This document shows, piece by piece, positions 7,277 through 15,185 of a DNA stretch of 56,902 nt. A model generated the notes under the pieces. That model saw only the letters and a program-made list of their open reading frames with translations. It had not been told where the DNA came from and did no database searches. Both the position numbers and the translations under genes were made by a program. Within the stretch, counting starts at the first letter, position 1; every line of letters begins with the position of its first letter. The DNA is from Candidatus Poribacteria bacterium (lineage in GTDB: Bacteria; Poribacteria; WGA-4E; WGA-3G): NCBI GenBank assembly GCA_021295735.1, contig JAGWBU010000008.1, forward strand, positions 1 through 56,902, read 5' to 3'.

Positions 7277-9943
7277 ATGACATATTATTTTACAAACGTT
7301 GCACGGTTACCTGCTCCAGATGATAACGTTGCGATTGCTACACAGAGATTAGATGCGGGAACACAGATTCAGCATAATGGTGAAAAGTTTTCCTTATCTC
7401 ATACCGTGTTAGAAGGACACCGTTTTGCCATCCAACCGATAATAGGGGGTGATGCACTATTGTCTTGGGGTTTACCTTTCGGTTACGCTTCACGTTCTAT
7501 TGTTCCTGGCAATTATGTGTGCAATCAGAAAATGATTGATTCACTGTCGATTAGAAATCTAAATTTTGAACTGCCATCGAGTCCCAACTTCTCTGATGTG
7601 ATAGTGCCTTATGCATTAGATGAAGCAGCGTTTAGACCGGGAAAACAGGTGGAACGCTATTCAGAAAAACGTAATTTTCTCGGTTATCGACGGGCGGGAA
7701 ACCGTGGCGTTGGAACACGGAACTATATCGTTGTGATGGGAACAACTTCACGGACCTCTGCCTTTGCCAAAAGACTTGCGGACAGATGTTCGGACAGCGT
7801 GCAAGGCTATTCTCACATAGACGGAATCGTTTCGGTAACACATACTGAAGGTGGTGAAGAAAAAACACCAAATAACATAGATATATTGTTGCGGACGCTC
7901 GCGGGTTTTACGGCACATCCTAATATCGGCGCGATCCTGCTTGTGGATTATGGCACAGAAGCAGTAACCAACGACATGTTGAAGGAATATATGCTGCGCG
8001 AGAACTATGAACTGGATGATATCACACATAATTTCTTTCGGATTGAAGGAAATTTTGATGCTAACTTAGTTAAAGGCACCAAGATACTAAATGGGTGGTT
8101 AGATACAGTTAATAGTGTTTCACGGACAGAGCAGTCTTTAGAAAATCTCAAAATTGCGTTGCAGTGCGGGGGTTCTGACGCTTTTTCGGGGGTGTCCGGT
8201 AATCCGCTCGCTGCTTATGTCGCCAAGGAGGTCATCCGTTATGGTGGATGCGCTAATCTGGCAGAAACTGATGAACTTATCGGCGCGGAGGCATATCTTT
8301 TGCAAAACGTTCGTGATTTGCCAACAGCACAGAAATTTCTCAATACTGTTGAAGTATTTAAGGAACGTGTAGGGTGGCATGGACATTCTGCTGAAGGGAA
8401 TCCATCTGGTGGAAACAATTTTAGAGGTCTCTACAACATCGCCATAAAATCAATTGGTGCAGCAATGAAGCGGAATCCTGATGTTCGCCTTGACTACGTC
8501 ATCAATTATAGTGAGTTGATGAAGAAACCCGGCTACTATTTCATGGATAGCCCCGGCAACGATTTGGAGAGCATTGCAGGACAAGTGGCTTCTGGATCAA
8601 ATATGATTTTCTTTGTTACTGGCAACGGATCAATTACCAATTTTCCTTTTGTGCCAACGATTAAGATTGTAACAACAACTGGTCGTTACGAAATGCTTGA
8701 GAAGGATATGGATGTTAACGCAGGGGCTTATCTTGATGGTACACCGATGGAGCAGCTTGGTCAAGATATGCTTGATCTCACGGTAGATGTTGCATCAGGT
8801 GAACGTTCAGTTGGAGAAAAGGCTGGACATTCACAAGTTTCGCTGTGGCGTGACTGGAAACAGACAGGCCCTACGGATTTAACACCTATGCTTGAAGCAT
8901 CTGAGGTTAAGTCTGGTCAACCATTACCGATTCCCTCAAAAGAAGCAGCAAGTATTCCTATCGATGCATACACATTTCGTGCTTTCCAAACAGCAGATGG
9001 GCGTCGAAGCGATCAACTTGCACTAATTTTGCCGACAAGTCTCTGTTCAGGACAAATTGCACAGATGATTGCGCACCGATGCAACGAACACAAGATTGGA
9101 AAAGAACAAGGAATATCCCGTTTTGTGGCACTTGCACATACAGAGGGATGCGGTGTTTCAAGTGGACGTTCCGAAGAGATTTACACCCGCACCATGATCG
9201 GACACCTGACGCATCCATCAGTAGCACTCGGTTTGCTTCTGGAACACGGTTGTGAAAAGACACACAATGACCATGTTCGCCATGAAATTCAGCAATTGGG
9301 TATTTCGCCTGAAAACTACGGTTGGGCGAGCGTGCAATTGGATGGCGGAATTGATGCTGTGATTGATAAGGTGCAAAATTGGTTTGCACATGAACTTGCT
9401 GATAAACCTTCTGTTCCGATTGTTGATGCTGGTTTAGAACACCTTTGCATAGCGGTCACTTCAGTCGGTAAAGTGACAGAGATTGTTTCGCAATCACTGA
9501 TGCAATTAACAGAGTCAATTGCCAAAGAGGGAGGGACGGTTGTTGTTCCTGCAAATGCTACATTCTTAACGGAATCCTTTTCCTCACCAACTTTGGCTTA
9601 TGGACAACGTGTTGAAAAGAACGGTTTTCATATCATGGAATCACCTACCGATCAACCGACAGAGACGTTAACAGGCTTAGGTGCGACTGGTTTAGAACTC
9701 GCGCTTGCACACATTGTTGGCGCGCCCTTGCAATCGCATGTGATGGTGCCTCTAATTCAGGTATCTACAGATTCTAAGACGCAATCAGCTTATGGTACAG
9801 ATTTGGATTTAGCATCTATTGAAGTTGATGAAATGTTGGCGCTGATTATGGAGGTGGCTTCGCGGCGGTATACCCCTAAATTGCATAGCAAGGGCAATAT
9901 AGATTTTCAGTTAACGCGGGGGTTGTTGGGGGTTTCAATGTAA
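7277..9943 (+). CDS. double-length altronate/galactarate dehydratase-like protein (UxaA family)
   Basis: At 888 residues this is much longer than a usual UxaA (about 500). Order: an SAF-like N-terminal domain (about 1-105), a first GD_AH dehydratase unit (about 130-510), then a second partial unit (about 565-870). The first unit keeps the LQCGGSDAFSG cysteine (about 296) but has Gly and Thr where UxaA proteins usually have cysteines (HTEGG near 193; DYGTE near 227). The second unit keeps both of those cysteines (HTEGCG near 625; HGCEKTHND near 659) but lacks the LQCGGSD region. The family dehydrates hexonates such as altronate or galactarate; the substrate here is unknown. A good ribosome binding site (AAGGAGG, 7266-7272) precedes the ATG. 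Confidence 0.8.
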   Translation: MTYYFTNVARLPAPDDNVAIATQRLDAGTQIQHNGEKFSLSHTVLEGHRFAIQPIIGGDALLSWGLPFGYASRSIVPGNYVCNQKMIDSLSIRNLNFELPSSPNFSDVIVPYALDEAAFRPGKQVERYSEKRNFLGYRRAGNRGVGTRNYIVVMGTTSRTSAFAKRLADRCSDSVQGYSHIDGIVSVTHTEGGEEKTPNNIDILLRTLAGFTAHPNIGAILLVDYGTEAVTNDMLKEYMLRENYELDDITHNFFRIEGNFDANLVKGTKILNGWLDTVNSVSRTEQSLENLKIALQCGGSDAFSGVSGNPLAAYVAKEVIRYGGCANLAETDELIGAEAYLLQNVRDLPTAQKFLNTVEVFKERVGWHGHSAEGNPSGGNNFRGLYNIAIKSIGAAMKRNPDVRLDYVINYSELMKKPGYYFMDSPGNDLESIAGQVASGSNMIFFVTGNGSITNFPFVPTIKIVTTTGRYEMLEKDMDVNAGAYLDGTPMEQLGQDMLDLTVDVASGERSVGEKAGHSQVSLWRDWKQTGPTDLTPMLEASEVKSGQPLPIPSKEAASIPIDAYTFRAFQTADGRRSDQLALILPTSLCSGQIAQMIAHRCNEHKIGKEQGISRFVALAHTEGCGVSSGRSEEIYTRTMIGHLTHPSVALGLLLEHGCEKTHNDHVRHEIQQLGISPENYGWASVQLDGGIDAVIDKVQNWFAHELADKPSVPIVDAGLEHLCIAVTSVGKVTEIVSQSLMQLTESIAKEGGTVVVPANATFLTESFSSPTLAYGQRVEKNGFHIMESPTDQPTETLTGLGATGLELALAHIVGAPLQSHVMVPLIQVSTDSKTQSAYGTDLDLASIEVDEMLALIMEVASRRYTPKLHSKGNIDFQLTRGLLGVSM

Positions 9944-9951
9944 GAGAATAC

Positions 9952-10866
9952 TTACATATTCAGTTTTAAATTCGGCACCTTTTTACGGAGGCGATAAACC
10001 GGTGTCAAGTCCTGAATAGGATTTCCCTTAATTCCTAAGTCCCTTAAACTTGTGAGATTTTCAACAGCGTTTATATTTTTAATTTGATTGAAAGAAATCA
10101 ATAGGCTGCTAAGCTGCGTTAGGTTTTTGAGTGGTGTAATATCGCTAATTTGATTGGAAACAAGCCAGAGTTCGGTGAGTTGTGTCAAGTTTTTGAGTGG
10201 TGTAATATCGCTAATTTGGTTAGAAACAAGCCACAAATCGGTAAGCTGTGTCAAGTTTGCAAGTGGTATGATGTCGCTAATTTTCCCGTACGAAAGCGTT
10301 AATTCTTTCAGTTGTGTCAACTCTGTAAGTGGTGTAATATCGCTGATCTGACTCTTTGAAATTGATAGGTTAGTCAGTTGTTTCAGGTTCTTTAGCGGTG
10401 ATATATCGCTGATTTGACAATTTGAGATTGAAAGTTCTGTAAGTTGTGTCAAGTTTTTGATCGGTGTGATGTCGTTGATTTTATCCCCACTGATTTCCAA
10501 TTTCGTAAGTTTTGTCATCCCCGCAAGTGGTGTTAGGTCGGTGATTTGATTCATGCGGAGATTTAAATCTGTTAGCTGCACTAAATCTGTTAACGGTGTA
10601 ATGTCTGTAATTTGATTCCTATCAAGTTCTAAACTTGATAAATTTGTTGCTTTTTCAAGACCTGTTAAATCTGTTATACCTGCGTTTGATGCAGACAGTG
10701 TCTGTAATTCATCCAAATTCTTTTGTAGGATCGGTTCGCTTGGTGCTAAACCCAACGCTTCTCGGACCGCTCCAGCTAAGTTTTGATCGGATATTTCTAC
10801 CGGTTGGGGGGAAGAACAGCTGAGGAAGAAAATGAGGATTGGAATTAGTAGGTAGAAATGTTTCAT
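9952..10866 (-). CDS. leucine-rich-repeat lipoprotein, internalin-like
   Basis: The 304-residue protein has a lipoprotein signal (FFLSC, Cys about 17), a short N-terminal cap (about 25-60) and about ten 22-residue LRRs with the internalin spacing, each containing a version of ITDITPLxNLTQLTxL. Several repeats are nearly identical at the DNA level (near 10130-10250), which implies recent internal duplication. Location is the outer or inner membrane surface, and a protein-binding scaffold role is inferred. The family is common in Planctomycetes-like and poribacterial genomes. It converges with the dehydratase gene 8 nt away. Confidence 0.85.
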   Translation of the reverse strand: MKHFYLLIPILIFFLSCSSPQPVEISDQNLAGAVREALGLAPSEPILQKNLDELQTLSASNAGITDLTGLEKATNLSSLELDRNQITDITPLTDLVQLTDLNLRMNQITDLTPLAGMTKLTKLEISGDKINDITPIKNLTQLTELSISNCQISDISPLKNLKQLTNLSISKSQISDITPLTELTQLKELTLSYGKISDIIPLANLTQLTDLWLVSNQISDITPLKNLTQLTELWLVSNQISDITPLKNLTQLSSLLISFNQIKNINAVENLTSLRDLGIKGNPIQDLTPVYRLRKKVPNLKLNM

Positions 10867-10902
10867 GCGAAGTTATTCTTGATTGAGATAGGATATGCTT
10901 GC

Positions 10903-10931
10903 ATTATAGCATTTTGTGAAGGGTTAGACAA
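10903..10931 (-). promoter_or_regulatory. promoter for the LRR lipoprotein gene
   Basis: Read on the minus strand: TTGTCT (10926-10931) and TATAAT (10903-10908) with a 17-bp spacer, about 36 nt before the ATG. This separates the LRR gene from the PIN operon upstream. Confidence 0.5.
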
Positions 10932-10936
10932 TTAGT

Positions 10937-11401
10937 TTACACCACTTCTAATTTCATTAAGAAAATAGGTGGTTCAACAATCTCAACCCCAAATTCAAAC
11001 ATAGCCTGCTTAAGTTCGGCATCATCTATAAGATCTTTGTCAGTTGATACCAAGAATTGGACTCGTCCTGAGACTGCACAATCAAGGAACATGTTATCGG
11101 TAGCATCCCGACAGAGTTCAAATGAAGAAGTGATCTCCACAATACTTGCTCGGTCCAGAAGATCAATCAGGTTTGCGACTTCGTCCAATGTATAGCGATA
11201 TTGTCGGAGCATTTTACGACTTGATAAGACCGTCTGAACTTCATCAATAATAGCGTGCGATAAGACGAGAACGAATCGTCCTGCTTGCCAAAGTGATAAA
11301 AGACGGTTAGCAAGATTACCTTTACGAATAAGTGAACGGACGAAAATGTTGGTGTCAAATGTCGCCCGGTAAACGCGCCATCGGTTCTCATTTTCGTTCA
11401 C
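10937..11401 (-). CDS. PIN-domain protein, third gene of the ATPase operon
   Basis: The 154-residue protein belongs to the PIN family seen in TIGR00305-type putative toxins. The acidic residues expected for a metal-dependent RNase are all present: ATFDTNIF (about 13-20), HAIIDEV (Glu about 54), CRDATDNMFLDCA (about 97-109) and STDKDLID (about 118-125). Its start overlaps the preceding gene by 14 nt, so it is translated with it. PIN proteins usually pair with a small antitoxin, but none is adjacent here. Instead it follows an AAA ATPase and a protein of unknown function, which suggests the effector nuclease of a defence-type operon. Confidence 0.8.
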   Translation of the reverse strand: MNENENRWRVYRATFDTNIFVRSLIRKGNLANRLLSLWQAGRFVLVLSHAIIDEVQTVLSSRKMLRQYRYTLDEVANLIDLLDRASIVEITSSFELCRDATDNMFLDCAVSGRVQFLVSTDKDLIDDAELKQAMFEFGVEIVEPPIFLMKLEVV

Positions 11402-11927
11402 GCCTCACCTCAGCGAGTGCTTCCTCAAAATCGCGTATCACTTCTTCCTCTGGCGTGTCGGCAAAAACATCGTGGAAGCGAGTTGTAACTTTATCCCATT
11501 CCTTCTGAAACTGTTTACGCTCACTTTCAACTTTAGCACGGAAGTCCGAAGTAAGGCTTTGCCACGCTGCATTTACTGATGATTCACTATTCTGAATATC
11601 TGGTGCAAAATATATCTTGTCAGCAAAATCGCTACCTTTGACGACATGTCTAATATGTTCAACAAGTTTTTGATTTTTTAACTTTGAATTGGCAACGTCA
11701 GTAACGAAAACTATATAATCATCTTGGTTAAGGTAGTGTTGGATTGCCTTCCTCAGACTGTCATTCACAGGAGCACCCATTCTATGGCACTTACGAAATG
11801 CACTTCTTCCTACTGATCGGATTGCCAAGTGTCCAAGCTGCCGTGATCTCAAAAACTCATCCTCCAAAAATTCGACTGCCTTAGTGCTACTGTCCGATCC
11901 GACGTTCCAGACTCTTACGCTTATCAT
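11388..11927 (-). CDS. conserved partner of an AAA ATPase, function unknown (possibly TOPRIM/RloB/DUF4276-like)
   Basis: I do not recognise this 179-residue protein with certainty. It starts with a beta strand and a loop (VRVWNVGSDSSTKAVEFL) and has a second strand ending in Asp (DYIVFVTDVANSK, about 55-67), then a coiled, charged C-terminus (about 125-179). The order resembles small TOPRIM-like proteins found beside AAA_15/AAA_21 ATPases (RloB, DUF4276, DUF4435), but the first-strand glutamate of TOPRIM (EGxxD/E) is not obvious. It overlaps the ATPase gene by 4 nt (ATGA) and the PIN gene by 14 nt, so all three work as a unit. Confidence 0.55.
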   Translation of the reverse strand: MISVRVWNVGSDSSTKAVEFLEDEFLRSRQLGHLAIRSVGRSAFRKCHRMGAPVNDSLRKAIQHYLNQDDYIVFVTDVANSKLKNQKLVEHIRHVVKGSDFADKIYFAPDIQNSESSVNAAWQSLTSDFRAKVESERKQFQKEWDKVTTRFHDVFADTPEEEVIRDFEEALAEVRRERK

Positions 11928-13114
11928 ACCGGTTCCTCCATCAGGTCTTGTAGCAGTCCACTATCAAAAATAGCACTACCAACTCCGAAATCTATAATCC
12001 AACCATCCAAACCTTTTCGGTTACGGCGAATCTCTTCAACGTTGATGACTTCTGTGCCGTGTCCAAGAGGATTGCGCAAGAGTAAAACACCCAGCCAATC
12101 TGACAAGTTATTAGAACTAAATGTGTCAAGAAGCTGCGAACTGTGAGTTGTGATGATTACTTGTGTTCGTTCAGCGAGTTGCTCAAGGACATTTGCAATG
12201 TCCGTTAGGGCACCAGGGTGAAGGTTTCGTTCAGGTTCTTCAATGGCAATGAGCGAGGGCAATTCAGGTTCGTTTAGCAAGATATAATAGGCAACCAAAC
12301 GCAATGTGCCATCAGATGCTCTCTTTAAAAGAATCGGTCTCTCATATCCTTCTGAAAGGCACAGTTGACGATCTCCATCAAGTACACAGAAGTCAATTCT
12401 GATATTCGTGCATCTTTGGAGAGATTCACTCACCTTGTTGAAACGTTGCCGATCATTCTCGTACCAGTACGAAAGTAGTATAGGTAATGTAGAGCCATCA
12501 TCATCTAATTTTGGTGATTCGGGGAACGCTTCAGATTCTCCGGATAAAATTTCAGTCAATCTAGTAACACCACCTCGCCTGTATCCTGGTTGAAAATCAT
12601 AAAACTCCCAACCTTTGATAAACTCAGTTAAGGTCCGGGTAATAGGTTTGTTTCCATAATCGCCAGCAGATTTCAAAGCAAGCTTGTTGGACTTGTAATT
12701 AGTTTTGTTGCTGCCATCTTCATCCTGAACCGTACCTTCTCCATTTTCAATAAAGATGGCTTGAACATTTTTTTGATCCTTTACTAATAATTCTTCAGCA
12801 ACAATAGGATTATCAGATTTGGATGAAATTTCTAGTCTATATTCTGCTGAAGTTGTTTCCACCTTGGTATGCAGTTGAAAAAAAACGTTGTTTTCTTTTC
12901 CTGCCCACAGACGATCTTGAATGAATTTAGGCGGTGGGGGATTTTCAGCAATCGTCATCGTGTTTAGAAGATTCAAAGCACTCAAGATATTTGATTTTCC
13001 ACTTGCATTAGGTCCAACGAGAACAGTAAGTGGCTTGAGCGAAAGTGTAACATTACGCAAACTCAAGAAGTTTTTAATATTAATTTGCTCTAAAAACACT
13101 TTTTGTTCCGACAT
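11924..13114 (-). CDS. AAA_21/OLD-like ABC-type ATPase, defence-associated
   Basis: The 396-residue protein has an SMC/RecF/ABC-type ATPase core. Walker A is GPNASGKS (34-41), the signature is ASDGTLRLVAYY (about 268), Walker B is LIAIEEPE (about 290) with D-loop NLHP, and the switch histidine is in TTHSSQLLD (about 325). There is no C-terminal TOPRIM domain, unlike full OLD nucleases. Such ATPases act as sensors or switches in many anti-phage systems (Gabija, Septu, PARIS, Rlo types). It heads a three-gene operon with strong Shine-Dalgarno AGGAGGTG 8 nt before the ATG and a consensus-like promoter at 13144-13172. Confidence 0.85.
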   Translation of the reverse strand: MSEQKVFLEQINIKNFLSLRNVTLSLKPLTVLVGPNASGKSNILSALNLLNTMTIAENPPPPKFIQDRLWAGKENNVFFQLHTKVETTSAEYRLEISSKSDNPIVAEELLVKDQKNVQAIFIENGEGTVQDEDGSNKTNYKSNKLALKSAGDYGNKPITRTLTEFIKGWEFYDFQPGYRRGGVTRLTEILSGESEAFPESPKLDDDGSTLPILLSYWYENDRQRFNKVSESLQRCTNIRIDFCVLDGDRQLCLSEGYERPILLKRASDGTLRLVAYYILLNEPELPSLIAIEEPERNLHPGALTDIANVLEQLAERTQVIITTHSSQLLDTFSSNNLSDWLGVLLLRNPLGHGTEVINVEEIRRNRKGLDGWIIDFGVGSAIFDSGLLQDLMEEPV

Positions 13115-13143
13115 GGGCGTTCACCTCCTATTGCTTTGTTAAA

Positions 13144-13172
13144 ATTATACATCTTCAAGCTGTACTTGTCAA
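13144..13172 (-). promoter_or_regulatory. promoter cassette copy 1 (before ATPase/PIN operon)
   Basis: On the minus strand TTGACA (13167-13172) and TATAAT (13144-13149), both perfect, are 17 bp apart. The flanks also match the copies at 19258-19287 and 20354-20383: AAGCAATTGACAAGTACA upstream and AACAARGCAAT downstream of the -10. Confidence 0.8.
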
Positions 13173-13262
13173 TTGCTTTCATAGTGATGGATATACATGC
13201 ATTGTCATAAACCACATCATCTTCATTTTGGGAGAAATTTACCACACTTGAATCGTTTTCCG

Positions 13263-13460
13263 CTATGGATCAACGGCTTTGTAGAGGACTATCTGTTCAT
13301 CGCGAATAGTGTGGAGCAATAGACTTTTGACCGGGTGTCGATTTTCATCAAAACGTGAAATGGTGGATGCACCTTGGTAGTCAGTGACTTTTATCAAGGC
13401 ATCCCGAATAGCAGTGGGATCAAGCGTTTCTGCGTTTTTATAGTAAAATCCGAAAATATG
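13263..13460 (-). pseudogene. C-terminal remnant of a branched-chain amino-acid-type substrate-binding protein
   Basis: The minus strand reads about 60 codons ending at TAG (13263-13265) that look like the end of a periplasmic Peripla_BP_6/LivJ-like protein: LDPTAIRDALIKVTDYQGAS, then SRFDENRHPVK and DEQIVLYKAVDP. No plausible start codon or N-terminal domain is present. Upstream the frame runs into the palindromic repeats at 13509. It is probably debris from a deletion beside the defence operon. The remaining bases 13115-13262 hold only the promoter cassette. Confidence 0.6.
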
Positions 13461-13508
13461 TGCACACTCCCTGGTAGATGCGGTTTCCTAACCAATGCAG
13501 AAGAATCA

Positions 13509-13733
13509 TGCAGAATGCCATGCGCGCATTCTACCAAGCGCATTCTGCCGAACTATGAGACTGAATAAACACCGGTTCGGTGAATCAACGCCAAATACGC
13601 CAAATGCCATACGCGCATTTGGCGTTGGTTTGGCGTATTTGGCGGGAAACCGAACCCGCTGAATACCATAGGTGTATTCAGCGTTGATTTGGACGAATGC
13701 CATAGGCGCATTTAGCGTTGATTTGTAGTGTGT
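13509..13733. repeat. cluster of nested palindromic repeat units
   Basis: Four units occur in tandem. Unit 1 (13509-13550) has arms GCAGAATGC/GCATTCTGC. Unit 2 (about 13574-13656) is three inverted repeats inside each other: GGTTCGGT/ACCGAACC outermost, then CGCCAAATA/TATTTGGCG, then CGCCAAATGC/GCATTTGGCG. Unit 3 (about 13659-13690) has arms TGAATACC/TGTATTCA. Unit 4 (13694-13730) has core AATGCCATAGGCGCATT. Units 2-4 share the core pattern GCCATAN(G)CGC or its variants and a tail GTTGATTTGG (GTTGGTTTGG in unit 2), while arm sequences change but stay complementary. Confidence 0.8.
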
Positions 13734-13798
13734 AAATAATTATGGTTTTTACTATAAAACTAAGGTTAAGATGGACGATATGATAGATTTTGTGTTCA

Positions 13799-14347
13799 TT
13801 ATTCACTCCTTTTCTGAAAGAGAAAGCTTTCAGAAACAACAAATTTATCGTTTGTTTCTTTTGATCTATAGATAAGTGATAGAGATTCGACCTCAAACTG
13901 AATTGGTTTCCACTCATTTTGTAATTGCTGTTGTGCGTCATTGAGAGATTGGTGCTGGAATTGTCCGACTGAGAGATGTGGGTTGAATCCACCAGTAAAT
14001 CGTGCCGTGTCGTCGTAGTCTGGAAGATATTCAGTAAGTGTGCTATGTAGTTGTACGATTTCGTTTTTGGGTTCGGGCACGAGGAAAAGTGTGCATGATT
14101 TCTTGTGGCGAAAAGCATTGAAAGATGCAAGTATTACAGAAAACGGTGTTGTCTGTTGTGCAACTTTTGCAAGTGCTGGGATAATATCTTGAAAATCTTG
14201 TTGCGGTGCAAATGGGTAAAGCAGTGTTATGTGCGGCATCCATCGCTCGAAATTGCGGTCATGGACACTACGGATTGTTTGGATAGGCGGCTGTATTGCC
14301 TCTGGCGGAATGAGGACAACTGCTGTGGTGTGTGTTTTGGTTGGCAT
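13799..14347 (-). CDS. 2'-5' RNA ligase family (2H phosphoesterase) protein
   Basis: The 182-residue protein (from ATG 14347) has the two H-x-T/S motifs of the 2H superfamily: HITLLYPF (about 39-46) and HLSVGQF (about 125-131). Length is normal for LigT-like proteins. They hydrolyse or ligate 2'-5' or cyclic phosphodiesters; the substrate here is unknown. A longer frame reaches 14464 but would overlap the SDR gene and adds a non-conserved leader, so MPTKTHTTAVVLIPPE is chosen. The Shine-Dalgarno is weak. It lies 52 nt downstream of the SDR gene and may be the last gene of the hsdR transcript. Confidence 0.8.
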   Translation of the reverse strand: MPTKTHTTAVVLIPPEAIQPPIQTIRSVHDRNFERWMPHITLLYPFAPQQDFQDIIPALAKVAQQTTPFSVILASFNAFRHKKSCTLFLVPEPKNEIVQLHSTLTEYLPDYDDTARFTGGFNPHLSVGQFQHQSLNDAQQQLQNEWKPIQFEVESLSLIYRSKETNDKFVVSESFLFQKRSE

Positions 14348-14399
14348 TGGAAAATCGGGTTGGAAACTCCTCCCACAAGAAAATCCATCATAGTATTTA

Positions 14400-15173
14400 C
14401 TATGCCTTGGCACTGGCACCGCCATCAACGAGGAGAGAAGTGCCAGTGACCCATTCAGCATCATCTGATGCGAAGAAAATTGCTGCGCGTCCGATGTCTT
14501 TAGGTAGACCTAAACGTTGCAAGGGTGTCTTTTCTAACGATTCCTCAATTTGTTCTGGCGTTAGGTAATCCTGAATTGCAGTCTCAATATAGCCGGGACA
14601 GATAGCGTTTACAGTTATTCCGAATTCACCAACCTCTAAAGCGGTATCCCGAACCATGTTGACAACAGCAGCTTTCGCGGAGGCGTAGACTGGTCCCGCA
14701 CCGCCACCGTAGGCATGGACAGAAGCGATTTGGATAATCCGTCCGAATTTCGACTTTTTCAGGTGCGGAATAGCAAGTTTCGTTGTCATAAAAACGCCGC
14801 GCAAGTTTACACCAACAACTTTGTCCCAGTCGGCAATAGAAATATCTTGTGATCCACCGGGAATATGAATACCAGCATTATTGACAAGAATATCAAGTCC
14901 ACCAAAATGTTCAACAGTTTGCTGGATCATCCGGGTGACCTGTGATTCATCGGAAACATCGGTTTTGATAAATATTCCCCGCCCGCCTAATTTCTCTATT
15001 TCTTGGACTGTTGGTGTTGTGGCATCCTTCTCGTGATACTTACCTTGCAGTGGAGATTCCTGTTTGTCAGCGATTACAACACTCGCGCCTTCGCGAGCGA
15101 ATTCAAGGGCGATTCCGCGTCCGATACCGGAACTACCACCTGTTACAATGCTAATACGGTCTTTGAGAAGCAT
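14400..15173 (-). CDS. short-chain dehydrogenase/reductase (SDR)
   Basis: The 257-residue classical SDR has cofactor motif TGGSSGIGRG (about 11-20), NNAGIH (about 97-102), catalytic YASAK (Tyr about 168, Lys about 172) with the preceding Ser in IQIASVHAYG, and the C-terminal LLVDGGASA. Length is typical for the FabG-like/glucose dehydrogenase-like group. It probably oxidises or reduces a hydroxy/keto compound with NAD(P)(H); the substrate is unknown. It starts 12 nt after the hsdR stop with AAAGG upstream, so it may be co-transcribed with the R-M locus although it has no obvious link to it. Confidence 0.9.
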   Translation of the reverse strand: MLLKDRISIVTGGSSGIGRGIALEFAREGASVVIADKQESPLQGKYHEKDATTPTVQEIEKLGGRGIFIKTDVSDESQVTRMIQQTVEHFGGLDILVNNAGIHIPGGSQDISIADWDKVVGVNLRGVFMTTKLAIPHLKKSKFGRIIQIASVHAYGGGAGPVYASAKAAVVNMVRDTALEVGEFGITVNAICPGYIETAIQDYLTPEQIEESLEKTPLQRLGLPKDIGRAAIFFASDDAEWVTGTSLLVDGGASAKA

Positions 15174-15185
15174 AAAAACTTACCT

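Noticed and set aside
13509-13733. CRISPR array
   Set aside because: Units are palindromic and unequal in length, with no regular spacers or cas genes.
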